From Roridomyces roridus (taxonomy: Eukaryota; Basidiomycota; Agaricomycetes; Agaricales; Mycenaceae): a DNA stretch of 64,000 bases. Each line of letters opens with the position of its first letter. Positions within the stretch are counted from its first letter, which is position 1. Below, one piece after another: positions 1-11,021 of this stretch. The position numbers and the translations under genes were made by a program. Under the pieces are notes generated by a model that was not told the origin of the DNA, did no database searches, and saw only the letters and a program-made list of their open reading frames with translations. The stretch lies in contig JARKIF010000008.1 in assembly GCA_029378245.1 (NCBI GenBank), positions 2,294,001 through 2,358,000 of the forward strand. The letters run 5' to 3'.

Positions 1-183
1 CTTTTACTCACATGTGTTATAGTATTCTTGTCTACAGGTACAATATAGTCGTTCATTCGCATACGCGTGCCCGACTGAGTATTCTTGTCTACATGGTCGA
101 TAGAGACTCAGCAGTTCATCGACGTATCCTTCGGTGATTTCAGTGCGTCGGGTTTTGAACGTCCAATTCTGCAGCATCTCTAG

Positions 184-1062
184 TCTGTGTCAAGTGTCGA
201 GTGTCAAGCCGTACCTATGTACGTGTTTGCACGTGCCACTTTCCCACCCATCTTCAGGTCGTTGTACTGAGCCGGATCTACCGTGGCAACGGAAGGAGAG
301 GTTCGCAAAGTCATTTCGTAGCTGTATACGTCTGCGTTGGCACCGAAATTGACCGTTATTACACAGGGGGCAAGCCTCATGGCACTTTGTCTTGTGTGCC
401 AAGGTGGCACTTGGCCGGAAGTTGGGTGGCAGTTGGTCCGTTGTTGGACATTTTGTGTGAGTCTGATCTGTTACCCGTGATTCACAATCACCGAGGAAGT
501 ACGTAATTCTTGGGAGGGTATTGTCTTTGAATATAGTGAAAATCCTCAAGCATCCATTTACGGGGCCCCAAGTATGTGCAAAATTACTGTGGATGCTCAA
601 CAGTGCTGCCGCCTTGATTTTTCTTCTCAAATACGATGATCCTGGTGCAGGCACCCCCAATGACACCGCCAAACAGACCCCAAACCGCAGCTTGAATTCG
701 CTCAATACCCCAGGCACTGCCCTCCCCATTTCTGATGAATCCTCTGCCTGAGTTATCGAAGGCTGTAATGGTCAAATGCGTCAGGCCAGAAAATGTGTAC
801 CTAGACACGGAATCGAACTCGTGTACAAGAACAAAGGCGGTGGGCACGTGGGTTCCCTCCGGGATATCAACTTCCGGCCGAGTGCGCGCCAAGTGCCACC
901 TTGGCACACAAAAAAATGTGCCATGACTGATGCCCCCTGTGTTAAGATGGCCGAGCATGTGGCTGTACCTGTCAATCACAACATTTGGCGCATGGGAAAG
1001 TCGCACGTGTCTGCACGTGGAGAGGTGCGGGTTGATGCCCGACACTTGAATCAGACTCTATA
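184..1062. mobile_element. Degenerate non-autonomous inverted-repeat element
   Basis: Two long imperfect inverted arms face each other, roughly 184-427 and 862-1056. Read outward-in, both contain in order a TCAAGTGTCG block, a CACGTG-containing stretch, ACACAGGGGGC, CATGGCAC and a GTGTGCCAAGGTGGCACTTGG block, then CCGGAAGTTG. The spacer of about 430 bp holds no recognisable gene. The open frames across it are explained by the arms. It looks like a decayed TIR element without transposase. I could not find a convincing target-site duplication, so the ends are approximate. Confidence 0.6.
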
Positions 1063-1112
1063 TCAATACAAAAAATTTGACTATCTTATTTTTTATTGAT
1101 ACGAGTCTGACA
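1050..1112. repeat. Hairpin at the right edge of the inverted-repeat element
   Basis: CAGACTC...ATCAATA near 1052-1068 is mirrored by TATTGATACGAGTCTG near 1094-1110, with an AT-rich loop. The arms differ by a small indel. The hairpin lies where the inverted-repeat element meets the gag remnant and may mark the junction of two insertions. Confidence 0.55.
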
Positions 1113-1120
1113 TTGGGAGA

Positions 1121-2730
1121 CTACAGCATCTCCACTGCGTGCGGTCGCTGCGCATACATTCGGTCCAACAGCCGCTCAGCGCTGTTCGGTGGTAACCCCT
1201 TCCACGACACCTTTGGGGTAGGGGGTACGACTACAACCTTCTTTTGGGGTATCGGCTTCTTACTCCTCCATTCGGGGATAGGAGTGTCGGTTTCTAGTTC
1301 GTTTGCCACGATTTGAGAATCTTTGTCGTTCAATAGAGTATGAAATTGATTAGTGAACGACTTGTGTACATGGGGTATCGAGGAAGACTGGGAGGACGTG
1401 GCTTTCAATCCCAGTCGTTGGAAAAATCCTCTGGGGACTCTTCTTCCGAGTTCTCTTCGGTGTCGGGTTCTTCCACCATGGCACGGAACTGCGTAGTGAC
1501 ATGCGCATGGGTCGGGCAGTCGCGGCGAATATGCCCCTTGAGCCTGCGGCCATAGCAGTGAACTTCGCTGCTAGGTTGACGACGGCCCGTATTCGTACGA
1601 TCGATGTCCATGGGGGCCGGGACGTTGCTGGCAGTCGTAGCGGTGCTGGTACGTATGGTGGGGTTGCTGGTACTACCTCCCGAAGTGTTCGTGCGCTGGG
1701 TGCCAAATCAGTTGAACCCTTCCGTACGATTGAACCCTTCAGGACGTTTCGGGTTCTGCATCGGGCTCCGTCCTCCGCCTCCGTACAACCCCGAGTTGGG
1801 GTTTCCAGCTTTCCCGAATCCCGCCTTATCTCCCGTCAAGAGGGTATTCTTCAGGACACGGAACTGCCTCTTGAGCCCATCACGTTTGATGGCTTCTTCT
1901 TTCCACCCTGCGTAGGTCTTGGGGAGTTCTCCGTTAACTCCCTCGTAAATCGATTCCACCACCTCTTGACTGGGGCCTGTCTTGAGGAGTCGGATGAGCG
2001 TAGTCTCGTCATATCCCGCCGTTCTGTTGTACGAGTTGAGGATGCTGAAGTAACTCGTGGCCGTACCGCTCGCTTGCCGAAGGTGCTCCATCTTGGATTG
2101 GGCTTCCTCCACCTGGGCCCCTCCTTTGAAGCTGGAGATAATGTCGGCCTCAAACGCTGTGTAGGTGGTATAGGCGCCAGTGCCGCTGCCGTTGCGCATG
2201 GCCTTCACTACGTTTTCGGCCCAAATTGCCGCGGACCCCCCTTTCATGTAAGACAGGGTAAAGTTGATCTTGGCGGAGTCCTTTTCGTATACGGGGTTAT
2301 CCTGGAAGTTGAGGTAGCAACCCGCCAAGAACCCGTCCACGGTCTCGGCAGTCCCCGAAAAGTCTGCTGGGGCAGTAACCCGCGCTCTGCGGGATTCATC
2401 GCCACCTCCCTGCTTCGTGTCCAACTGATTCTTCAGTATATCCAACATGACGCTGTTGGTCTTCGCAATATGATCTTCCATCATCGATATGCGTTGGAAC
2501 GCATCCTGGAGATCGTTCTGGAGGTGCAAGACTCCAGCTTGCAACCCTGCCTCCGGGTTCCCGTCTGGTCCCCAGATCTCTGTCAATAGCCCGCGAGTTG
2601 CGGTGCTCAACGCTTCAGCGCAATCGAATATGTGGGCTTCGCGTGCCGTTTGATCCAATCCTTGGTAGTGGGTGGCGTCCGTCGACTGGAACGCATCCCG
2701 GTTTGGTATACCCAGTGCAGGAGGGTCCAT
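1121..2730 (-). pseudogene. Retrotransposon gag remnant (Ty3/gypsy-like), defective
   Basis: Read leftwards from the ATG at 2730, the frame encodes a Gag-type capsid protein. It has an N-terminal coiled-coil-like stretch, then a capsid region with the retrotransposon-gag pattern (FLAGCYLNF, YMKGGSAAIWAENVV, FEADIISSF, YNRTAGYDE), and a Gly/Asn/Arg-rich tail. A TGA at 1708-1710 interrupts the frame, which then continues to the nucleocapsid zinc knuckle near 1530-1570. There the CCHC motif reads C-x2-R-x4-H-x4-C, so the second cysteine has become arginine. A further 95 residues follow to 1121. No protease, reverse transcriptase or integrase follows, so the element is truncated where the inverted-repeat element begins. 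Assignment to gypsy rather than another LTR group is by general pattern. Confidence 0.75.
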
Positions 2731-2891
2731 CGTTTCGTTCGGTTGAGTGTTCGAGTAAAGGGGAGACGAATCTTTTGTCAGCACCTAGGGCTAAGTCGGG
2801 TTCTAGTCGGCAACGAACGAGGCGACCGAGCGAAGAGCAGTAGACGAGACTCAAGAGGTAGAGCAACCCGTAGGGAGAATAGACTAGATTT

Positions 2892-2926
2892 GTCTACAGT
2901 ACTGAGACTGTAGACGGGTATATATA
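2892..2926 (-). promoter_or_regulatory. Hairpin plus TATA-like box upstream of gag (possible LTR promoter)
   Basis: A perfect 9-bp inverted repeat (GTCTACAGT / ACTGTAGAC, 2892-2900 and 2907-2915) sits next to TATATAA at 2919-2925, about 190 bp upstream of the gag ATG on the minus strand. This position fits an LTR promoter, but I could not define LTR ends or a primer-binding site. Confidence 0.3.
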
Positions 2927-2939
2927 ATACATGATCGAA

Positions 2940-4428
2940 TTAGGTACGAGGGGTAGGGGGTAGGAGCAGGGGCGATCGCGACAAGTAGGGGTTTAAATGC
3001 AGGAGAGAGTGGAGTACCAAGCAGGGGTTGAGACAAGACCCGGCCGATCAGTGATGACCACTGATTAGGGTATTGATGGCTGATGATTGATCGGGTTACA
3101 ACCCGTCGGGTTGTTGCCTGGGGTCATATCATGACATCATAGCCGAGAGATTGTACATCAGAGATAATCAGCATGTGAAGGAATGTCAACGACAGCGCCT
3201 AGGCCGACATGCCGGTGATCGGATCACGCTCGGATCACGCTCGGTAACGCGGCCGGGTACGACAGGAAGGTGACGGTGATTCGGACACGACCAGGGATGG
3301 GATGATGTAGTCAAGCACCAGACAAGATGAGCAGGAGCTGCAATGCAAGAGGCCGGATACAAGGCCTCGGGCTGCAGTGTCGTCAAGCACAGGGGAACAG
3401 GTAGTGCAGGTGCGAGACCAGTAGTCGTGTCGAATGTATGAATGAGGACCAAGTCAAATACTGAGATGTCGGGTTAGAGGGGGGAACCGGCAAGCCAGAG
3501 TATCGCTGGAGAATAGACGAGGTAGAATCTACTGTACAGGAGATTCTACCCAACATTATATAGTAACCTCGTCAGGAGTTCGCTCCTGTGTGATCGGACC
3601 CTGTCCCTTAATATCCTCCTGACTCAATAGAGTCCCGGTGGAGCCACTCCTGTGGTCCTGTGTGTAATCACGATCGTCCTCTCCTAATATGCATCATGAT
3701 CCCTTGCCGAGGGATCACTGGTTGACATGTGTTTCCCCCCTCGTCGGGTTCTAACACTGCGCGATGGGTTCTATACCAAGAACCCATATTACGCCGGGCA
3801 TGTACTTCTGTCCCTTCACTGGTTGACATGTGTTTGGGATGCCTCGTCAGGTTCCGACACTGCACGTCGGGTTCTGTCCTAGCAACCCTTCCCGTGCCGG
3901 GCATGTACTGCTGCCCATGTATCCGAGTGGTAGTTCCCCTGGGACTATCCACTCCTTGTTCAGGCGGGTGACATCCATCTCTCGAGGAAGGACTTGTCGT
4001 GCAGTGGACCGAACATACATTTGTTGATGATAACGAATCTCGTGATCCGTAACTGATGGCGGTGATGACATCACCGGATCAGTCGGCAAGCGCTGGTTTC
4101 ATGACAAGGAAGCGAATCAAATGTAAAGTAGAAGGAATGTACATCTAGAAAATAATAGCTAAACGAAATACGCGGTGGGAACAATGGATGTGTGGGGATG
4201 TAGGTCAAAAAGAGGCAAGTCGAAAGAACATGAAGCTGCAGGGATGTGAAGAACGACAAGATGGTGGAATGGCGACGAGAGATGTGCCTGGAAGAAATGG
4301 AAAGAACAAGGTCCGAAGGGCACCGTGTGTCGGCGATGTGTTGAATATCCGGAGTTGCGGGCCGGCAGCACGTGAGCGTGTGCAACAGTGCCTACCGCCA
4401 TTGTCCAACAATGCTCTGAGTTACTGGC
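2940..4428. other. Non-coding stretch, LTR-like and repeat debris
   Basis: No credible gene. It probably includes the upstream LTR of the gag remnant. It holds a 10-bp perfect inverted repeat, GGTAGAATCT (3521-3530) and AGATTCTACC (3541-3550), around a 10-nt loop, and the tandem duplication listed separately. From about 4000 to 4428 I see only the 3' flank of the NLR gene. Confidence 0.5.
3716..3917. repeat. Tandem duplication, two 101-bp units
   Basis: Both units begin CACTGGTTGACATGTGTTT. They continue with CCTCGTC, a GGTTC..ACACTGC block, GGGTTCT, and GCCGGGCATGTACT near the end. The second unit starts exactly where the first ends (3816/3817). The units are clearly diverged, so the duplication is not recent. 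Confidence 0.75.
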
Positions 4429-7191
4429 TTAACTTTCTGCTTCTCGTGTTCTGTATTCCGACTTGCCAAGACTCAACTCTATCTTGCTTGATTTGTCTAG
4501 TTCCCACCATCTTGGGGCCCTTGACCTTCTTGTTGTACCCGGCCGTGCCAGTGAGCTATTTCGTGCCTGATCTATATGATCCACAAGTTGGCCTAGGTGC
4601 TGTCGTCGAGAGACTGGTGCCTCATGTTCTATGAGCAGCTGTGCAAGATCAATGAAGCCCATTTTGAAGGCATAGTGCAGCGGAGTCTGGCCATCCTTCT
4701 CAGCAGCATTGACTATTGCCCCATGTTCTATAAGCAGCTTTGCAACCTGAAGGTGGCCCATTGTGGAGGCACTGTGTAGTGCAGTCCAACCATTCTTTTC
4801 AGCAGCATTGACTGGTGCTGCATGTGCTATCAGCAGCTTTGCCATATCAAAGAAGCCCATTTCGGAGGCATAGTGCAGCGGAGTCCTGCCATACTTGCTA
4901 GAAGCATTGACTGATGCTGCATGTTCGATGAGCAGCTTTGCAGCCTGAAGGTGGCCCATTTCAGAGGCCCGGTGCAGCGGAGTCTTGCCATTCTTCTCAG
5001 CAGCATCAACTAGTGCCCCATGTTTCATGAGCAGCTTTGCAGCATCAAGGTGGTTTGTTGTGGAGGCATGATGCAGCGGAGTCTGGCCATGCTTCTCACC
5101 AGCATTGACTGGTGCCCCATGTTCAAGAAGCAGCTTTGCAACACCCAGACGGCCCCTATGTAAGGCAAGATGCAGCACTGTCTGGCCATCCTTGTCAACA
5201 ACATCAAAGGACACCTTCCTAGAAACAAGCAAAGACAATGCCCCCTTTTCAAACCCCATCTCTGTACACATACAAATTGCTGGCAAAATGTGATCATTCC
5301 ATCCCCCTTTCCCTTGGTAACACCCTGGGCTCTGCAATTGATACAACATGGTGTATTTGCTACTTCCATCTTCAAGCAGTTGCATTGTTGTTCTGAGTAA
5401 CTGCTCCTGATCTGTTTGACTACAGTACTGGAAGTGTTCAAACCAGTTTCGAGCTGCATATACTGCAAGTGGGTACTTGTCACAGGTCTTCACATGATCA
5501 TTGTTGGAGAACACCAGGAGATAACGGACACAAGTTTGTGCAATGAACTTCTGTGAGATCCTCTCACTGATATCAAAAATGAATGCATGCTCTTGGTGAA
5601 ACCGTTTGGAAAGGACATAGTCTCGCACAGATGAGTGTGCAAAATTGATTGATCTTTTGCCCCATCTAGGGGTGTTAATGACAATGAGCCCATCAAGCAA
5701 TGTGAAAATTTGAGAGTTTCCCTTGCGCCTGCCAGGGTAATAGATTGATGCATCCAGGTTGGAAAAGTCAAAATCTGGCTGGTCTAACCGAAAAGCAATA
5801 GCATCTGCAAGCTCTTCTGGAGAAAGCTCTCTTGCTGAGAACACAAGCCACCGTAGTATTGCCTGAATAAAAACTGATGGCAATTTGGGTTCTGCCTTTG
5901 CACGGTTAAGTAAACGGCTGTAGATGCTGAAGAGATCGGCAGGCAGATCTGAAAGGGCTTCCTGCCATTCATTCTCCCAAAGACAATGGCCTAATTCCTT
6001 GATCAAGCAATCTGCCATGCGGAACCTATCAATGGCTTTTAGTTCAAGCCAAAAAAATACATCTGGCTTACATTCCATGGCTCTGTTTCACAATTTTTTC
6101 AATAACTGCCTTGGCATGTTCAACATCATCAGACATTGCCAATATCTTGCTGCGGACAAAGGATCTTATGTCCTCATCCATGATTGATGCATGCAACTGT
6201 ATCAAAGGAATGTCCTTGAAGCCATTTTGAAATTCCTGCCGATGTTGACTTGTGAACAGCAAATGTGTGTACTGCTTGGACGAAGCATGTAGTCTGTTCA
6301 CAAATGCAACAAGACCTGTCCAATCATCTTTGTGGCATTCATCCAGTCCATCCAGAACAATGTATGCCTGTCCCAGTTCTACAATCAAGCCATCAAGGAG
6401 TTGTTGGAGATCTTTGATCTGTGGCTGTAGTTTTCCTTTTCCCAGTGTTTCATGAAATTTTGAAAGAGTCCCATGTGGAGTGGGTGACATCTCAGAAAGC
6501 TGCCAGACAATAGAGGGCACCATGACATCCAGGCTTTGTCTGTCATTCCTGAAGTCGAAAAAGAAATATGCCACTTGTTTGCCACTCTTCACAAGGTTGT
6601 TGATGATGATTGAGCTGTTCAGGTCAGCAGAGATAGTGGGGCAGTCAAACAAATGAGATACCTGAGTACACTTTTTCCTGTTCCCGCTGAAATTGGTCAG
6701 ATATGAAGAGAACTAAAATCAGGCCAACATACAGATTCCCTGGATCCACAAGCTGCCAGGTGTCTCTCTCCAACTAATAAACTGACCATGCGCAAGCAGC
6801 CAGGTCCCGGTGCCTTCATGCTGAAGTGCTTGCACCTGATTCTGTCTATCCTGTGTACCAGGAGGATTGCCCAACCACTTGAACAACTCTTCATCCAATC
6901 TACACCAGAGATGAGCCACAACAGTTATGCCGAGAGAAAATGTGATCAACCCTTGGAAACTGTCATACAATGATTAATTAATTTGACATTGAGGTTGTCA
7001 AAAAGCATACATTTTGACATTGGCACTCCCTCCTGCGCCACCAGCACCCCCATTTTCACTCCCCTGTGCACCTGCACCTCCTGCACCACCTATGGCCACA
7101 GGTCATGATTTATTCAGGATCCCACTCTGAAATGCCACACACCATGAATAATCACAGTCTGGACTCCTCCGACTCTGTGGGTGTTGGACAT
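4429..7191 (-). CDS. NACHT-ankyrin NLR (STAND-type receptor), 839 aa
   Basis: A six-exon gene in good phase: 7191-7143, 7089-7011, 6959-6733, 6686-6662, 6614-6072 and 6025-4429; introns 46-53 nt. The N-terminus is Gly/Ala-rich, as in many agaricomycete NLRs. The introns restore a complete P-loop, GISGTGKS (about residues 117-124); without splicing it appears broken. Walker B-like YIVLDGLDEC lies near 211-220, followed by the NACHT helical region with HSSVRDYVLSKRF. Six 33-residue ankyrin repeats (about 580-778) have highly similar units, then a basic tail. The family is a nucleotide-switch sensor in fungal non-self recognition and cell-death responses; the ligand is unknown. Start choice rests on the ATG at 7191 and two introns that keep the Gly-rich frame; the segment between that region and RLDEELFKWL (about 43-60) is the least certain part, and one more intron there is possible. 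Confidence 0.85.
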
Positions 7192-8934
7192 CGTATGAAA
7201 CTGAGCTACAGATTGTCATGCCATCGGATGGGGACAGAAAAGCAGAGAGAGCAGCTCACTGTGAGCAGAGAGCTCGGAGAGATGGTGGTAAGAAGCAAAG
7301 AAGATGCCAGCGTGCAGGGATAAATATGTACAAGCCTTCTCAGAGAACAAAGATGCACAAACATTCTCATATGATCCTTCCTTTTACATCTTAAAATAGA
7401 TAAAGCACCCAAGATTACATGACTAATGTGAGGTTTCCTCGTGGCGGCATCCGTGAAGGAGACAGAGACAGAGGGCAGAGTTGTGCTAGACACACCCCGG
7501 CGGCGGGACCCGCACCAAATGTCATCAGCACATGCACAAGCACTGCAAGCTTGCGAAATCCCTCCGGCATGTGGATTGCGTAACCTGCCAGAAACGTGAG
7601 TGAAATCCAAGGTAGAGTGGAGAAATGACGCACATACAGCCACACTTCCTCTTTCCCTGCTTCTCATCCGCCCATTTCTCATCCCAATCCCCCCGGCTTC
7701 TCAGCCCAGCCGTGCTTGCTCGCCGACGACGCCACACTTCCCGTCAACAGGCACCGGCATACCAGAAGTAGGCAGCGGCGGCGGAGAGAGCCCAGGGAAG
7801 CCGCCTGCTCGCGGGGCTTCAGAGCCTGCATCTCCTCACCGAAAGGGTACGGCGGGAGGGTGACACCCAGCGCATGGAGTGTGATGTTAACGGGTGCAGA
7901 TGCGCCGCTGTTATTCCCGGTACATGCCATAGACGCCCCTGTACTGCGGTGGGTGGGCATGACTTGGTGCCGATCAAGGCGGGGGCGCAGCCAGTGTGAT
8001 GTGTCTGTCGAGGAGCGCGACCGGGAAGCGACTGGGAGTCGGTCAACCGAGGGGAGAGGGGGACAGGGAGAAAACGTTGGCATGCACGAAAGGCGAGGGG
8101 TGGTGGTCCACAGGTGGAGGCTATGTGGTGCCGGATGCACGTGGCGCGCAGACAGAGGTTGCGTCATCCACGCTCCCACAAAACGCAGCTCTGGCGGCTC
8201 CTGACTGCGTACATGACCGGATAATGCGCGAGTGCAAAATTCGGCGATGGAGAATTGCCCGAATCGGGGCGCCGCGTCATCGACGGCCCTCGCGCCGCCA
8301 TATGTCTGTCTAGATGAGGGTATGCGGAGGAGTGGCAGGTGTAAGCCCGGTCAATCTTGCTGGCAGCATATCGGGCTGAGTCGACGAGTCGACGACATCA
8401 GAGCAGCCGACTCCCGACTCGAGCCAGGTAGGACCAGGGGCCTGGACGATGGAGATGACGCGTGGGATGAAAGCAGACAGTGGTCGCGCCAGACCCCAGA
8501 GGGACATCGGGCTCGACAGGCGCGAGCTGGTAAGGGGCGCGCTAGTGGCTAGATACGTCTCCAGTGCGTTTGGAGTGTCTCTGACGGCGCTGGGGTGGAC
8601 TACTCATGAAAACCGGGATAAGCGAAGATAAAAGAAGACGTACGTCGCTGCCGTGCTCAGTTCCCCCGGCTCAATGTCCCGCGCGAAAGTATATATGCGG
8701 AAGAATGGATGGCGTAAGCGCACAGACGATTTTGCTGGCAGCGCGTTTGGCGACATTAAGGCAGGGAGGGTTCCATCGCGCTCGATGGAGTCGCCAGGTA
8801 CGATGACGGATCGCTCGTCTGGGGAGGAGAGAGTGGGCTCCCCAGCCGCACATCGGTGTCAAAGCTGGAGAAATCATGAGGAAATCGGGGCACAGAGGCC
8901 GAGGTGGTGAGGGGCTCCGAGCTTTGGAACTCGG
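7192..8934. other. Gene-poor stretch
   Basis: The first part is presumably the NLR promoter. From about 7450 to 8900 the DNA is GC-rich with many overlapping open frames on both strands, none of which resembles a known protein or has convincing splice structure. I see no repeat or element boundary. Confidence 0.4.
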
Positions 8935-9159
8935 CTACGTCAATATCAAGATGGCGGACATAATGGAGGAGATGGCGGACTCGGTGAGGATGGCATGTAG
9001 CTTTCTGTCGTCGGATTCTCGGGACAGAGAAATCCTTCCGAAAAGGTGACGTTGGGACGGGACGACCAGAGACAACGATTGGATCGTCGAGTTCTTCTTT
9101 CCACGGGCTTGCTCTACGATTTCGTCAATGAGCTCTTGAGGAACGACGGCGAAGGACAT
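8935..9159 (-). pseudogene. F-box gene remnant, N-terminal fragment
   Basis: Starts at ATG 9159 with MSFAVVPQELIDEIVEQARG, near-identical to the intact F-box gene at 53398-54573 and the pseudogene at 29963-31263. A small deletion removes the AxxF part of the F-box, further indels follow, and homology ends within about 70 codons. The upstream flank (about 9145-9330) also matches the flank of the copy at 31235-31400, so the piece was duplicated with its promoter. Confidence 0.8.
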
Positions 9160-9944
9160 GGGCGAGCAAAGTCCACTCCGAGATGATTGTGGTCGGGAGC
9201 AAAGACGAAGTCATCAAATTTCGCACAACTCTAGCTCTCGCACGCTCCGCCTCTCAGCTTTTCCTGCAACGTGCGTTCAAACGCAGTGACTTCAGTGGCT
9301 CTACTACTCGTCGTATTCAATACGATGCGGAGCAAGATGAGGATGGAACTCGAGAAAGATCTCGTGATTGAAGGTGGTCGCACCACGAGAGCTCCAACCC
9401 TGCCCCCGGAGCTCTTCTGACAACGCAGCGTGCAAGCCTCCTAGGCACTCGACAGGTTATGCTTCGCACGGCGCCCACCGCGTCTTCGGCAAACCGGGGG
9501 ATCTGGGAGGGAACGACCTTCGCGGAGAGTGGGCAGACGAACTCGGAGGATGTGGGCTAGGCTTTCTCATCGCTATGTCCCACCACTGACTTCATCTCTC
9601 TGGCATCCCCAACGAAGTTTTGACCAGCGGACCAGTTCTCTGACCTCGCAGAGCACACCTTTGGCACGGAGGTCGCTGTCACGGCTACGACACCACCCGT
9701 CGTTTGGACTCGAATCTTCGCCGAGCGCGCTAGCTGAGGTGGTCATGGCGTACGCTGGGTGTGTGTCGGTGCCGGCGTGCCTGCGGGAATGCAGCATTCC
9801 GATTGTCGGGACGATTTGCTTTACCGGTGGGCATACTTCAGCATCTCTTCCATTTCGTACTGATCACCGTCGTAGGCTATATAGTTCTTGGGAATGTATT
9901 TGACTCCCTTCAATCGAAGCCTCTTTCCTTCAACGGAGTTTCTT
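9160..9944. other. Flank of F-box remnant, no gene
   Basis: The first about 200 bp match the 5' flank of the second F-box copy (near 31250-31400). The rest has open frames on both strands but nothing I can identify. Confidence 0.4.
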
Positions 9945-10430
9945 GAGGTGCTGGGTTGGAAGTTGGCTGCCGGATGGGCTTGCGCATCGTGAGGGGATTA
10001 TGCATTGTGTGGATTGTGACTGTGGTCAAGCGCCGCGCCTCCTCAGGCTCCCCTGCGGCTATAGCTATAAGCTGCCCCGACCTCGAGCCCTCCGCAGCCT
10101 CTCTCCGCCAGGCCCATCTCGCACTCGACCTTTCTTCCAATCCGGAGAACGTTCCCATGGACGTGGATAAGTACCCCACATCTCCTGTCCTCGTTCTTCG
10201 CTCCAGTAACGACGTCATCGAGAGCCAGACGACATGGGGAGGGGCATGGCGAATACACACCCCTTCCTGCATTCGCTCCCTATTCCTTGGAATTATCATC
10301 AGGCTGCCGTGCGCGTCGCGGCCTAGCCGCCTAGGCGGAGGTGTGCGTGTGATTGGCCGTCGTTGGCGGCTTCCTCTCTCCCCGCTCAATCGAATAGGGT
10401 CCAGGGTCATCTGGTCTTCCACGGCGCTGA
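9945..10430 (+). pseudogene. Cyclin gene remnant, 3' portion
   Basis: Begins with a short stretch that reads FLEVLGWKL, matching the end of the cyclin box in the remnant at 29001-29198, then continues with about 450 bp of decayed 3' sequence parallel to that locus. Shared blocks include a GACCTCGAGCCC-like segment, TTCCCATGGACGT-like sequence and a GTGTGATTGGCC block near 10345. No intact frame remains. Confidence 0.5.
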
Positions 10431-11021
10431 AAAAACAAACGGAAGCCCGCGTGTACATCTACCACTTCCCTGGAGATCCGTTTATAAAGGTGATTGGCTC
10501 TTCAATCCCATCCAAGAGATCAGAAATCTACCATAGTGGTCGTCTATCTCGCCTGGCGCTTGATACGGGCGCTCATGGAACAAGAGGTCTCGGCAGCAAA
10601 GAAGAAGTAGAGGAGGGCGACCTCGATAGAACGTTGCTAAAGCCGTGCGTACCATATCTACTGAGTGCTCTGACCCCGCCCCGCAGACCTGTAGAGGCAC
10701 TTTGTCCGGACTACTAAGTATTGAATCGAATGTCCGGCGACATTTGAATCGAACACACGTCGACACTCTCAGAATTCTACTTAATACCTACATTGTGATC
10801 CTCTTCGAATGGATACGATTAAACACCAAGCCCAGGACGGAAGTCAAAACGACACTCGGACTACTTAATATCAGTCGATGACTGTCGGACGATCAACGGA
10901 CGACACCATCCCTTCGATCTTTCTCCTTGTATTCTGTCCTCAGCGCAAATAGGCTTGTCCGTACCACGGTACAGACTACAGAGTAAGCTTATTGCATCTT
11001 CTGATTCTTCATTCGCCAACA
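10431..11021. other. 3' flank of the ARM gene
   Basis: No gene. The part from about 10880 to 11020 resembles the 3' flanks of the other ARM copies (near 15810, 32110 and 37500), including a TTTCTCCTTGTATTCTGTCC block and CGCAAATAGGCT, so it belongs to the duplicated ARM unit. Confidence 0.5.

Noticed and set aside
1501..2589. Long open frame on the plus strand opposite gag
   Set aside because: It is antisense to a recognisable Gag protein and resembles no known product.
6066..6080. Apparent frameshift or stop in the NLR after KQSHGM
   Set aside because: A 46-nt intron (6071-6026, donor GTAAGC, acceptor GATAG) joins the frames exactly and gives the expected GMFRMADCL reading.
6615..6732. Apparent loss of the NLR Walker A motif
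   Set aside because: Two introns of 46 and 47 nt flanking a 25-nt exon restore GISGTGKS in phase.
7466..8889. Possible gene in the GC-rich 7.5-8.9 kb stretch
   Set aside because: Several overlapping frames on both strands, no homology I recognise and no consistent splice structure.
9956..10717. 253-codon plus-strand frame
   Set aside because: It overlaps cyclin-remnant 3' sequence parallel to 29200-29660 in another frame; no conserved motif.
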